This document shows positions 28,668-38,203 of a stretch of 64,000 nt of DNA, in pieces. The translations under genes were made by a program, and so were the position numbers. How positions within the stretch are numbered: position 1 is the stretch's first letter; every line of letters starts with the position of its first letter. Source of the DNA: Mycobacterium sp. (GTDB taxonomy: Bacteria; Actinomycetota; Actinomycetes; Mycobacteriales; Mycobacteriaceae); the NCBI GenBank assembly GCA_016197405.1, contig JACPVR010000012.1:62001-126000 (forward strand). The letters run 5' to 3'. The notes under the pieces were generated by a model, which saw only the letters and a list, made by a program, of their open reading frames with translations, was not told where the DNA came from and did not search any database.

Positions 28668-28691
28668 GAGGCTTAGGGGGCCGATTCGCTA

Positions 28692-28804
28692 GAGCTGAAT
28701 CGTCTCGCTCCTCAACCCCTCGTACCTCGGGGCATCGTCACTCGACTGGAGCTGAATCGTCTCGCTCCTCAACCCCTCGTACCTCGGGGCATCGTCACTC
28801 GACT
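28692..28804. repeat. Two tandem copies of a 57-bp dispersed repeat
   Basis: Copies at 28692-28748 and 28749-28804 are almost identical, and a related copy is at 41061-41117 with the same 57-base period. Read on the minus strand, each unit is an open 19-codon frame (DDAPRYEGLRSETIQL plus three residues). The repeat supplies the stop codon of the SRPBCC gene. Confidence 0.85.
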
Positions 28805-29244
28805 TCGGCCTTGATCCTGTTGAGCGTCTTGGTCATATCGCGGATATTGCGTCGCGTGCGCAGCTGACCGCCGAGCAATCCGAAGACGCTGGTGAAGAAT
28901 CCCTCCGTCATCCGGAAGGACTCGGTGACATCGGTACCGTCTCCGGCGGGCGCGAAAGCGTAGTGCCAGTTGTTCACCGGACGGTCGCCCACCAGCACCT
29001 CGAAGCCGAACTCACGCCCAGGCTCGCATGCGGTGACGCGGCACTTGGTCCAGTACACCGGCCCGATCTCATTGCGTTTGACGTGACCCCGGAACACCGC
29101 GCCCAGTGCCGGTCCGGTGGCGCCGTCGAGCCACTCGGCTTCGAACACCTCCGGCGAGTACTTCGGTGTGTTGCGCACGTCGGCGACCAGATCCCAGATC
29201 TTGTCGGCCGGCGCGGCCATGTGAACCGTTACCGAGGCTTGCAT
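28795..29244 (-). CDS. SRPBCC (polyketide cyclase/START-like) protein
   Basis: A 149-residue single-domain protein with the helix-grip fold pattern: MQASVTVHMAAPADKIWDLV at the start, then YSPEVFEAEWLDG and a long C-terminal helix MTKTLNRIKAEVE. Mycobacteria have many paralogues that bind lipids or act in transport, with no defined reaction. Its last two codons and stop are formed by the tandem 57-bp repeat, so the original C-terminus may have been a few residues different. It follows mak in the same direction. Confidence 0.8.
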   Translation of the reverse strand: MQASVTVHMAAPADKIWDLVADVRNTPKYSPEVFEAEWLDGATGPALGAVFRGHVKRNEIGPVYWTKCRVTACEPGREFGFEVLVGDRPVNNWHYAFAPAGDGTDVTESFRMTEGFFTSVFGLLGGQLRTRRNIRDMTKTLNRIKAEVE

Positions 29245-29265
29245 GATCTGATGATAGGCGCGGGC

Positions 29266-30558
29266 TCATTCGACCAGCCGGGCAACCGAGCGCAACGGGA
29301 TCGGCAGCCAGGCCGGGCGGTACCGGGCTTCGTAGGCGGCCTCGTAGAGAGCCTTGTCCAGTTCGTAGGCTGCCAGCAATTGACCGGCATCGCGTGGGTC
29401 GGAGCCGGATTCGGCCGCATAGCCATCGCAGAACGCGTCCCTGTTGGCCTCGATCCAGTCGTGGGCCAGGACCATCGACCGGTCGTCGGCCGGTGAGCCG
29501 ACCAGCGGTTGATAGGCCGCGTACTCATAGGACCGCAGCACGCCTGCGACATCACGCAACGCGCTGTCGGGGCGGCGCCGGTCCTCCAACGGCGTCCCGG
29601 GCTCACCTTCGAAGTCGATGACCAGCCAGGTCTGCGGCGTACGCAACACCTGACCCAGATGTAGGTCACCGTGAATGCGTTGCACCGTCACGGATTGACC
29701 CGCCAGCTTCTCGAACCGCACCTGTGCGGCCTCGGCGTAGGGCTGCAGTTCCGGTGCCGCGGCGACCGCCTTGGCCAATCGGGCCGACATGACGTCGACC
29801 GGGAATTCCAGCTGCGACGTGCCCAGCTGCCCGGCCAGCGCCGCATGCACCGAGGCCACCGCCGCACCGAGCCGGCGGGACTCGGCCGTGAAATTGGCCG
29901 CCGCGCCGCCGGCGTAGAGGTCGCGGGTGCTCGCGGTCGCCATGTCCCAGCCCTCGGAGGAATCGGCGGCGAACGCCGTCACCATTCCCAGCGGGCAAGG
30001 CTCGCCGTCCCACTGAGTCTCGGCCGATGCCAGCAGGCGCGCCACATTCGGATTGTCGGCGCGGCCCAGCACCCGGTTGATCTCGATGTCCGGATTGATC
30101 CCCGGGTTGATCCGCCGGAACAGCTTCATGATCGCGCGCTTGTCGAATATCACGCTGGTATTGCTCTGCTCGGCGCCCGCCACCCGGGGCTCGGCATCCA
30201 GTGGCAGTACCGCGCTGGGTTCGCGGGTGAACACCACATCGCCGCGGGTCACCGAATTCTCGAACAGTTCCAGCAGATAGGTGGCGGCGTCCGGGTCATA
30301 CAGCGCGTCGTAGCCGACCCGGTCTCCGTCGGCACCGATCTCGGCCACCGCCACGAACTCGGCGGGCATCGCGACATCCCAGGCCACCACAATCTGGTAG
30401 CGGTCGACCGATCCGTCGGCAAAGACGGCGTCGACGAGCATCAGATCAAGACCCCGGCGCAGCGGGATGATCTCGGCGGGTGCCGCAGTGACGAGGTCGC
30501 GACCGCGTCCGGCGTACCAGCGCTGCCCGGGAAGCCACTGCGCGAACGGCAGGCTCAA
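29266..30558 (-). CDS. mak: Maltokinase (Pep2/Mak family)
   Basis: A 430-residue kinase that makes maltose 1-phosphate from maltose and ATP for GlgE-dependent alpha-glucan synthesis. Diagnostic blocks are LPGQRWYAGRGRDL, VTFTREP-like VVFTREPSAVLP, AEQSNTSVIFDKRAIMKLFR, catalytic VQRIHGDLHLGQVL, VIDFEGEPG and RPAWLPIPLRSVARL. The TTG start at 30558 follows GAAGGGGATGGGG and lacks the short N-terminal extension of the M. tuberculosis enzyme. TreS, which usually sits next to mak, is not adjacent; an ABC importer precedes it instead. Confidence 0.92.
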   Translation of the reverse strand: MSLPFAQWLPGQRWYAGRGRDLVTAAPAEIIPLRRGLDLMLVDAVFADGSVDRYQIVVAWDVAMPAEFVAVAEIGADGDRVGYDALYDPDAATYLLELFENSVTRGDVVFTREPSAVLPLDAEPRVAGAEQSNTSVIFDKRAIMKLFRRINPGINPDIEINRVLGRADNPNVARLLASAETQWDGEPCPLGMVTAFAADSSEGWDMATASTRDLYAGGAAANFTAESRRLGAAVASVHAALAGQLGTSQLEFPVDVMSARLAKAVAAAPELQPYAEAAQVRFEKLAGQSVTVQRIHGDLHLGQVLRTPQTWLVIDFEGEPGTPLEDRRRPDSALRDVAGVLRSYEYAAYQPLVGSPADDRSMVLAHDWIEANRDAFCDGYAAESGSDPRDAGQLLAAYELDKALYEAAYEARYRPAWLPIPLRSVARLVE

Positions 30559-30605
30559 GACCCCATCCCCTTCGTGGCGATCAGTACGTTCCTCGGAAGT
30601 TCCAT
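30555..30605 (-). other. Possible short upstream reading frame ahead of mak
   Basis: An ATG at 30605 opens MELPRNVLIATKGMGS and its TGA overlaps the TTG of mak (TTGA). The frame may extend to a GTG at 30611. It could couple mak translation to the upstream ABC transcript, but there is no independent support that it is translated. Confidence 0.25.
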
Positions 30606-30665
30606 TGTCACCTCACGTACCCGCGCCCGCAGGTCCTCAATCGGCCGTCGAGTGGCCGATGGCAA

Positions 30666-31718
30666 TCAGCCGGCGTCGGCGGCGGTGACCAGCACTCCGT
30701 CGGATTCCACGCCCAGCCGGACGCGTTGCCCGGCGGCGTAACCCTGTGCCTGTGCGCTGGTCAGCTGCGCGGTGACCACGTCACCGCTGTCGAGGGCGCA
30801 GGTCACGCGTGACACCGGTCCGAGAAACGACACCGCGACGACGGTCGCCGTCCCGGATTCGTCCGCCGCGACGGTCACTGCCTCCGGGCGGATCATGGCC
30901 AGCCCGGTTCCGCTGCCGATCGAGCCGGGCAACACCGGCACGGCGACCCCCAGCACTCCCGCCACGTCACCGAACACCGTCGCGGTGAGCTTGTTGTTGA
31001 GGCCGACGAATTCGGCGACGAACGGCGTCGCCGGATGCGCATACAGTTCGGCGGGCGGTGCGATCTGCTCGAGACGGCCGCTGCTCATCACCCCGACCCG
31101 ATCGGCCACCGCCAGGGCTTCCTCCTGATCATGGGTGACGAACAGTGTCGTGGTCCCCACGTCGAGCTGCACCCGGCGGATCTCGTCACGCAGCTGCACG
31201 CGCACCTTGGCATCGAGCGCCGACAGCGGCTCGTCGAGCAGCAGCACCTGCGGCTCGATGGCGAGCGCACGCGCCAGCGCGACACGTTGTTGCTGCCCGC
31301 CGGAGAGTTGGTCGGCGTACTTGCTCTTGTGTTCGGACAGCCCCACCAGGTCCAGCATGTCGGCGGATCTGGAAAGCCGCTGCGCCTTGGTTTTTCCACG
31401 CATCTTCAGACCGAAGGCGACGTTGTCGAGCACCGTCAGGTGCGGGAAGAGGCTGTAGGCCTGAAAGACCATGCCCATATCGCGTTTGTTGGCCGGCACG
31501 CCGGTGATATCGCGACCGTCCAGCGCCACATGGCCCGATGTCGGATCATCCAGTCCGGCAAGGATTCTCAGCGCGGTGGTCTTACCGCAACCAGACGGTC
31601 CCAGCAGTGCCACCAGCTCTCCGGGCTCAAGGTGCAGGTTGAGTCCGTCCAGGGCGCGCACCGATCCGTAGACCCGGGTCAGCTCCTTGAGGTCGACGGC
31701 GACACCGCGGGCCGTCAT
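30666..31718 (-). CDS. ABC importer ATPase (PotA/FbpC type)
   Basis: A 350-residue ATPase of a binding-protein importer. Motifs are Walker A GPSGCGKTTALRIL, Q-loop VFQAYSLFPHL, signature LSGGQQQRVALARAL, Walker B LLLDEPLSALD and the H-loop VTHDQEEAL. The C-terminal part, from residue 240, is a TOBE-like regulatory domain (GLAMIRPEAVTVAADE). It overlaps the last permease gene by four bases. Relatives import polyamines, ferric iron or 2-aminoethylphosphonate; the sequence alone does not decide. Confidence 0.9.
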   Translation of the reverse strand: MTARGVAVDLKELTRVYGSVRALDGLNLHLEPGELVALLGPSGCGKTTALRILAGLDDPTSGHVALDGRDITGVPANKRDMGMVFQAYSLFPHLTVLDNVAFGLKMRGKTKAQRLSRSADMLDLVGLSEHKSKYADQLSGGQQQRVALARALAIEPQVLLLDEPLSALDAKVRVQLRDEIRRVQLDVGTTTLFVTHDQEEALAVADRVGVMSSGRLEQIAPPAELYAHPATPFVAEFVGLNNKLTATVFGDVAGVLGVAVPVLPGSIGSGTGLAMIRPEAVTVAADESGTATVVAVSFLGPVSRVTCALDSGDVVTAQLTSAQAQGYAAGQRVRLGVESDGVLVTAADAG

Positions 31719-32539
31719 GACGGCACCCCGGACACCGCCGGCGCGGGCGCCGTAGCGTCGACGACGGGGCGTCGGCCGCGGCGGGTCAGCAGGGCCAGCC
31801 CCAGTAGCAGCACGAAGCCGAACAACAACACCGCCAGCGATGCTGCCACCGAGGTCGGCCCGTCACTCTTGCCGATCGCCACGATCTGCACCTGCAGTGT
31901 CTCGAAGCCGCTGAGCGAGGCGATGGTGTACTCACCGAGAACCACCGCCACCGAGATGAACGCCGCCGACAGGATGCCCGACCAGATATTGGGCACCACC
32001 ACCCGCAGGATCGTCGTCGTCCATCCCGCCCCGAGTGACCGGGCGGCCTCTGAAAGTGTTTGCAGGTCAATCGATGACAGCGCTGCGTCGAGCGCCCGGT
32101 AGGCGAACGGCAGGACCACGACGACGTAGACGAATGTCAGGGTCAGGGCCGATTCCCCCAGCAGGTAGGTCACCCACAGGTAGACGTTGCGCAGGCCGAC
32201 GACGATGACCAGCGCCGGGATGGTCAGCGGCAGCAGACAGAGGAATTCGACGAAACCCTTGGCCCACGGGGTGCGCAACCGCACCCAGATCATCGTGGGC
32301 ACCAGAATCGCCAGCATCAATACCACGGTGAAAACAGCCAGCAGCAGTGATATCACGATGGCGCCGTAGAGCGCATCGTCGGCTATCAGATTCGCCCAGG
32401 CTCGCAGCGTCCGGCCTTCACCCAGCAGGTTGCGGGTGGAGAAATCGGCCATCGCATACAGCGGGAACAGGAAGAACAACCCGAACAGCACGCCTAACCC
32501 GATTCGGAACGCTTTGCCGGGCAAGCCCGTTCGGTTCAT
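31715..32539 (-). CDS. ABC importer permease (second)
   Basis: A 274-residue inner membrane permease with six helices. The EAA-type loop contacting the ATPase reads LSEAARSLGAGWTTTILRVV. The ATG at 32539 overlaps the stop of the first permease (ATGA). A much longer in-frame extension to 33211 is rejected because it runs antisense-like across the other permease gene. Together with the other permease it forms the channel of a spermidine/iron-type importer. Confidence 0.88.
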   Translation of the reverse strand: MNRTGLPGKAFRIGLGVLFGLFFLFPLYAMADFSTRNLLGEGRTLRAWANLIADDALYGAIVISLLLAVFTVVLMLAILVPTMIWVRLRTPWAKGFVEFLCLLPLTIPALVIVVGLRNVYLWVTYLLGESALTLTFVYVVVVLPFAYRALDAALSSIDLQTLSEAARSLGAGWTTTILRVVVPNIWSGILSAAFISVAVVLGEYTIASLSGFETLQVQIVAIGKSDGPTSVAASLAVLLFGFVLLLGLALLTRRGRRPVVDATAPAPAVSGVPS

Positions 32540-33390
32540 TTCAGCCACCTCGCCGAGCGACGGACCAACAGGTTGTATCCGAGCATCACCAGTGCCACCA
32601 CCACCATCATCTCGCACGCCAGCGCGTACGCGAAACCCTCTTGCCCCAGCACCACCTCGCTGGTCAACGCCGACCTGATGAGCAGCGGGATGATCGGGCT
32701 GCCCTGACTGACCAGTGCGGCCGCGGTGGCGTAGGCCGCGAATGCGTTGGCGAACAACAACAATGCCGACCCGAGAAATGCCGGCGTCAGCAACGGGAAG
32801 GCCACCTCGCGCCAGTACTGCAAGGTCGAGGCACCCAGACTGACCGCAGCCTCCCGCCACTGGTCCCTCAGCCCTTCCAGGGCAGGCAGGAACACGATGA
32901 CCATCAGCGGGATCTGGAAGTAGGTGTAGACCAGCATCAGTCCCGGCAGGTCGTAGAGCCAGCCATCGCCGGCCAAATTCCAGCCGAACTGCTGCTGCAC
33001 CCAGACGGTGAGCACCCCGTTGAGACCTATCGTCGCCAGGAATGCGAATGCCAATGCCACACCGCCGAATTGGGCCAGCACGCTGCACAGTGCGACCACC
33101 GCCCTGCGCAGCGCCGACGCCGCGGGACGGGCCACGATCAACCAGGCCAGTACCGCACCGAGCACCGCCCCCAGTACCGCGGTCGTCGCCGAGAGCAACA
33201 CACTGCGCCACAACGCCGCCAATGCGGTCGACGAGAACAGCGCACCGACACGCTCCAGGGAGAACTGCCCGTCGACGACGAACGCGCTCACGATCACCGT
33301 CAGGGTAGGGATCACCAGGAACACGCCGATGAACGCGAGGAACGGCAGCAGCGGCAGTACCTCACGGACGCGACGGCCCACAGCAGCCAA
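32536..33390 (-). CDS. ABC importer permease (first)
   Basis: A 284-residue permease with six helices and the EAA-loop REAAVSLGASTLQYWREV. The start is uncertain: a TTG at 33390 lies two bases after the binding-protein stop and follows AAGGCGAT, while a GTG at 33381 is also in frame. The first helix is LPFLAFIGVFLVIPTLTVIV. It pairs with the downstream permease. Frames extending to 33612 would overlap the binding-protein gene. Confidence 0.85.
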   Translation of the reverse strand: MAAVGRRVREVLPLLPFLAFIGVFLVIPTLTVIVSAFVVDGQFSLERVGALFSSTALAALWRSVLLSATTAVLGAVLGAVLAWLIVARPAASALRRAVVALCSVLAQFGGVALAFAFLATIGLNGVLTVWVQQQFGWNLAGDGWLYDLPGLMLVYTYFQIPLMVIVFLPALEGLRDQWREAAVSLGASTLQYWREVAFPLLTPAFLGSALLLFANAFAAYATAAALVSQGSPIIPLLIRSALTSEVVLGQEGFAYALACEMMVVVALVMLGYNLLVRRSARWLK

Positions 33391-33392
33391 TA

Positions 33393-34520
33393 TCAGCCGA
33401 TCGCCTTGGCCCAGTTCTCGGCCAGATATTTGGTGGCGGCGTCGTTCTGTTCCTTGGTGAGGATGGTCACCGGGCCGTCGATGGTGGGCAGCTTCTCGAA
33501 GGCGGCCTTGTCCAGCGTGCCTGCGCCGATCATCTGGTCGGCGCGCACCGGTCGCACGCCGCCCATCGCGAACAGGTTCTGGCCCTCGTCGCTGAACAGG
33601 AACTCCTGCCACAGTCGCGCTGCTGCCGGATGCGGCGCCGCGGCGTTGATGGCCTGGTAGTAGTAGCTGGCCACCGCGGCGTTCTGCGGCACGATGACGC
33701 GCCAGGACGGCAGCTTCTCGGTTTCGACGCCGTTGAGGTAATTCCAGTCGATCACCACCGGTGTCTGACCGGACTCGATGGTCGCGGGTGTCGGATCGAC
33801 AGGCAGGAAGTTACCGGCCTGCTTGAGTTTTCCGAAGAACTCCACCCCGGGGGCGATGTCGTCGGCCGAACCGCCCTGCGACAGTGCCGCCATCACCACA
33901 CCGGAGAATGCGGCACCGGCCTGGGTGGGATCGCCGTTGAGCGCGACCTTGCCCTTGAACTCGGGCTTGAGCAGATCGTCGACACTGGTGATCGCGGGCA
34001 CCTTGGCGGAGTCGTAGCCGATCGACATGAAACCGGCGTAGTCGTTGACCCACTTGCCGTCGGCTTCCTTGAGGTGACTCGGGATGTCGTCCCAGGTCGC
34101 AACCTTGTACGGCGCGAACATCGCAGTATTGGCCAAGGCCACCGACTGTCCGAGGTCGAAGACGTCGGGTGCGCTGCTCTTACCCTTCTGCTGGTTCGCG
34201 GCGTTGATCTCCTCCTGGCTGGCGGCATCGGGCTGGGCCGAGTTGACCTTGATGCCGTATTTGTCGCCGAACGCCTTGATGACGGCGCCGTAGTTGGCCC
34301 AGTCCGGTGGGAGGGCGATGACGTTGAGTTCGCCCTCCTTCTTCGCCGCTTCGACCAGCGCGTCCATCCCGCCCAGATCGGCTGCCGATGTTGCGCTGGC
34401 CGCACCACCGGCGTCCTCGGCCTTCTTCTCCGGGGGTGCGCAGGCCGACAGTCCGGCGACACACAGCACCGCTGCGGCAGCAGCCATGGGAGCCATTCGA
34501 TGCAGGCGTGAAGTCTTCAT
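33393..34520 (-). CDS. Extracellular solute-binding lipoprotein, family 1
   Basis: A 375-residue lipoprotein. The signal sequence ends in the lipobox LSAC, with Cys27 expected to be lipid-modified. The mature domain resembles PotD/AfuA-type proteins, with MDALVEAAKKEGELNVIALP at its start and QEFLFSDEGQNLFAMGGVRP near the end. It is the first gene of the importer operon. The ligand is unresolved between polyamine, iron and phosphonate types. Proximity to mak and two mycolyltransferases does not by itself imply a sugar ligand. Confidence 0.88.
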   Translation of the reverse strand: MKTSRLHRMAPMAAAAAVLCVAGLSACAPPEKKAEDAGGAASATSAADLGGMDALVEAAKKEGELNVIALPPDWANYGAVIKAFGDKYGIKVNSAQPDAASQEEINAANQQKGKSSAPDVFDLGQSVALANTAMFAPYKVATWDDIPSHLKEADGKWVNDYAGFMSIGYDSAKVPAITSVDDLLKPEFKGKVALNGDPTQAGAAFSGVVMAALSQGGSADDIAPGVEFFGKLKQAGNFLPVDPTPATIESGQTPVVIDWNYLNGVETEKLPSWRVIVPQNAAVASYYYQAINAAAPHPAAARLWQEFLFSDEGQNLFAMGGVRPVRADQMIGAGTLDKAAFEKLPTIDGPVTILTKEQNDAATKYLAENWAKAIG

Positions 34521-34621
34521 TGCCGAACCTTCCGATGAGCAGACGAAGAGCCGGTGGCGCGAGGGTTACAGCGCCGGATCCCCCGCGTGAACGTAACCGT
34601 TCGAATGGGTCGGCAAACACA

Positions 34622-34649
34622 GAATCCCCCAACCGGAGTTGGGGGATTC
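34622..34649 (-). terminator. Hairpin downstream of the second antigen-85 gene
   Basis: GAATCCCCCAAC (34622-34633) and GTTGGGGGATTC (34638-34649) are perfect 12-base complements around a 4-base loop. It lies 23 bases past the stop of the fbp gene and could also insulate the importer operon. There is no T-tract. Confidence 0.7.
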
Positions 34650-34672
34650 GGTGTTCGGGTCAGGCCCGGATG

Positions 34673-35689
<1,017 letters not shown>

Positions 35690-35867
35690 TTACTTGGTAT
35701 CCACTGTGCCGAGACGCAGCGGAACGTTTCATGACCCACGAGTCGGTTCATACACATAAGGACTCCCCTTAATCCGGTGACCCTAACAGGAGTCGTGTGA
35801 GCCGCGATACTCGGCGGCGTCCGACGACCGCTATGGTGTTGGGCCCGCGCGGATCGCAGGTTGCGTC

Positions 35868-35904
35868 AGATGTGACATCTAAATTCGGTGCGGTAGCGTT
35901 ACCG
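35868..35904. promoter_or_regulatory. Two palindromes upstream of tetR
   Basis: AGATGTGACATCT (35868-35880, 6+1+6) and CGGTAGCGTTACCG (35891-35904, 5+4+5) lie within 39 bases of the TetR start. Both are plausible operators for the adjacent regulator. Confidence 0.4.
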
Positions 35905-35906
35905 AC

Positions 35907-36512
35907 ATGGTGCGACCAGCGCAAACGACGCGCAGCGGACGTACCAGAGAGGCGTTGCGGAAGGCCGCACTGGTGCGATTTCTCGCCCAGGGGGTGGACG
36001 CCACATCCGCCGAGCAGATCGCCGCGGACGCCGGAGTGTCCCTGCGGACGTTCTACCGCCATTTCGCCTCCAAACAGGACCTGCTGTTCGCCGATTACGA
36101 CGCGGGCCTGCAGTGGTTCCGGACCGCGCTGGAAGCCCGCCCGGCCGACGAACCGGTCGTCGAGGCGGTTCAGGCCGCGGTGTTCGAGTGTCCCTACGAC
36201 GTAGACGCGGTGGCCAAGATCGCCGCGCTGCGCGCCGGCGAGCTCGACCCGGCGCGCATCGTTGCCCACATTCGGCAGGTCGAGGCGGATTTCGCCGATG
36301 TCGTCGAGGCCAGACTGCTGCGTCAGCATCGATCCCCGGCTCCGGGTTCGGACGAGCGGCTGCGATTGGTCGTCACGGCCCGGTGTATCGCCGCGGCGGT
36401 CTTCGGCGCCATGGAGATGTGGATGCTGGTTCCCGACCCCTCACTCGACGATCTGGCCCGATTGACCACCACGGCGTTGAAGTCACTCGAATCCGGCATC
36501 CTCACGTCCTGA
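35907..36512 (+). CDS. TetR family regulator
   Basis: A 201-residue regulator. The DNA-binding domain has AALVRFLAQGVDATSAEQIA then DAGVSLRTFYRHFASKQDLL, and a divergent ligand-binding domain follows with QVEADFADVVEAR. It sits just before the CrtI-like oxidoreductase in the same direction, with a 9+4+9 inverted repeat between them, so it probably controls that gene and itself. The ligand is unknown. Confidence 0.85.
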   Translation: MVRPAQTTRSGRTREALRKAALVRFLAQGVDATSAEQIAADAGVSLRTFYRHFASKQDLLFADYDAGLQWFRTALEARPADEPVVEAVQAAVFECPYDVDAVAKIAALRAGELDPARIVAHIRQVEADFADVVEARLLRQHRSPAPGSDERLRLVVTARCIAAAVFGAMEMWMLVPDPSLDDLARLTTTALKSLESGILTS

Positions 36513-36534
36513 GTTTTGTCATTATTGACAAAAC
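36513..36534. promoter_or_regulatory. Candidate TetR operator before the CrtI-like gene
   Basis: GTTTTGTCA and TGACAAAAC are perfect 9-base complements separated by TTAT. The repeat begins directly after the tetR stop and ends 15 bases before the next ATG. Its AT-richness stands out in this GC-rich window. It could instead act as a hairpin terminator. Confidence 0.55.
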
Positions 36535-36549
36535 TTCGGAAGGCGGCTC

Positions 36550-38139
36550 ATGTCGGAATCCACCTCACGCACCGCGGCCTCGACATTCGACGCGATTGTC
36601 ATCGGCGCCGGTCACAACGGGCTGACCACGGCCGTGCTGCTGGCACAGGCCGGTCTGCGCACGGTCTGCCTGGACGCCAAGCTCTATGCCGGCGGGATGG
36701 CGTCGACAGTGGAGTTGTTCGACGGCTACCAGTTCGAGATCGCCGGTTCGCTGCAGTTCCCCACCTCGTTGACGGTCAGCAAGGAACTGGGCCTGGACAC
36801 CCTGCCGACCGTGGACCTCGACGTGATGTCGGTGTCACTACGCGGTATCGGCGACGAACCGCTCATCTACTACAGCGATCCGATGAGACTGCTGACCCAT
36901 CTCGCCGAGGTGCACGGGGCCGAGGCGGTCAACGGCATGGCCGGACTGATGGCCTGGAGCATGGCGCCCACCCGCGCGCTGGGCCGCTTCGACGCCGGCG
37001 CTCCGCCACGGTCATTCGACGAGATGTACGCCTGCGCGACCACGGCGGCCGAACGCAGCGCCATCAACGACCTGTTGTTCGGTTCGGTGACCGACGTGCT
37101 GGACCGCTACCTACCGGACCGCGAGAAACACGGTGCACTACGCGGAATGATGGCCTTCCTTGCCGTCAACACGACCTATCGCGGTCCCGAGGTACCCGGC
37201 ACGGCGGCCGCCCTGGCCTACGGGCTGGCGGTCCCCGACGAGAACGCCGCGCTCATGAAGAAACTCAAAGGCGGTATCGGCGCGCTCACGACGCATCTGC
37301 GCGGCCTGCTGGAGGCCGCCGGCGGCGAGGTCCGGTTGCGCAGCCGGGTCGAGGAGATCTGCACCGACGACGGCCGGGTCACCGGCGTCCGACTGGAGGA
37401 CGGCTCGATCCTCAGCGCTCCGATCGTGGTGTCCAGTCTGGCGCCCGACATGACCGTCAACAGCCTGCTGGACCCGTCAGCCCTGCCCGCCGAGGCCCGG
37501 GAACCCTTCGCGCACAACGATCATCGCGGCAGCTACCTGCAGATGCACTTCGCGCTGGACGGGGTGCCGGAGTTCGCCGCACCCTACGAGGTCCTCAACG
37601 ATCCCGCGATGCAGTCGGCGATAGGCCTGTTCACCACCCCCGAGGAACTCCAGCAGCAATGGGAGGACAGTAAACGTGGCGTGGTCCCGGCCGATCCGGC
37701 GGTCGCACTGCAGATCCCCTCGGTGCACGACCCGGCGCTGGCTCCCGCGGGCAAACATGCGGCATCGGCGTTCTCGTTGTGGTTCCCGATCGGTGAACAC
37801 GAGACCGGCTACGGCGAATTGAAGGCCGAGATGGGTCAGCGCGTCATCGACAAGATCACCCGTATCGCACCGAATTTCGAGAGCCTGATCATCCGGCACA
37901 CCACATTCACCCCGAAACACATGGGCACCATGTTCGGTGCGCCCGGCGGCGACTACTGCCACGGCCTGTTGCACTCCGATCAGATCGGCCCCAACCGGCC
38001 CGGCCCGAAAGGCTATGTCGGCCAACCGCTTCCACTGCACGGTCTGTACCTCGGCGGCGCGGGCTGCCACGGTGGGCCCGGCATCACCTTCATCCCCGGT
38101 TACAACGCGGCCCAGCAGGCACTGGCCGACCGCACCTGA
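36550..38139 (+). CDS. CrtI-like FAD-dependent oxidoreductase
   Basis: A 529-residue flavoprotein of the phytoene desaturase/retinol saturase superfamily. The dinucleotide-binding motif is VIGAGHNGLTTAVLLAQAG at about residues 17-35. The C-terminal FAD-contact region is YLGGAGCHGGPGITFIPGYN. Mycobacteria have many such paralogues not linked to carotenoid synthesis, and no crtB or crtE lies nearby, so carotenoid function is not supported. It follows a TetR gene and an operator-like repeat. The substrate is unknown. Confidence 0.85.
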   Translation: MSESTSRTAASTFDAIVIGAGHNGLTTAVLLAQAGLRTVCLDAKLYAGGMASTVELFDGYQFEIAGSLQFPTSLTVSKELGLDTLPTVDLDVMSVSLRGIGDEPLIYYSDPMRLLTHLAEVHGAEAVNGMAGLMAWSMAPTRALGRFDAGAPPRSFDEMYACATTAAERSAINDLLFGSVTDVLDRYLPDREKHGALRGMMAFLAVNTTYRGPEVPGTAAALAYGLAVPDENAALMKKLKGGIGALTTHLRGLLEAAGGEVRLRSRVEEICTDDGRVTGVRLEDGSILSAPIVVSSLAPDMTVNSLLDPSALPAEAREPFAHNDHRGSYLQMHFALDGVPEFAAPYEVLNDPAMQSAIGLFTTPEELQQQWEDSKRGVVPADPAVALQIPSVHDPALAPAGKHAASAFSLWFPIGEHETGYGELKAEMGQRVIDKITRIAPNFESLIIRHTTFTPKHMGTMFGAPGGDYCHGLLHSDQIGPNRPGPKGYVGQPLPLHGLYLGGAGCHGGPGITFIPGYNAAQQALADRT

Positions 38140-38148
38140 GCGCCGACC

Positions 38149-38194
38149 GTGACGCCACGGCGGGAAATCACGCCCGCGACCGCCGTGGCGTTAC
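38149..38194. terminator. Interrupted hairpin after the CrtI-like gene
   Basis: The arms 38149-38162 and 38181-38194 pair over 14 bases with a single mismatch, around an 18-base loop. The hairpin ends 9 bases before the ATG of the next gene. Confidence 0.5.
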
Positions 38195-38203
38195 AGTCGG
38201 CGC

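Noticed and set aside
32540..33211. Long in-frame extension of the second importer permease
   Set aside because: It is a shadow of the first permease gene in another frame; the family start at 32539 overlaps the upstream stop.
36550..38139. Carotenoid phytoene desaturase assignment
   Set aside because: No carotenoid synthesis genes are adjacent, and mycobacteria have many CrtI-like paralogues with other roles.
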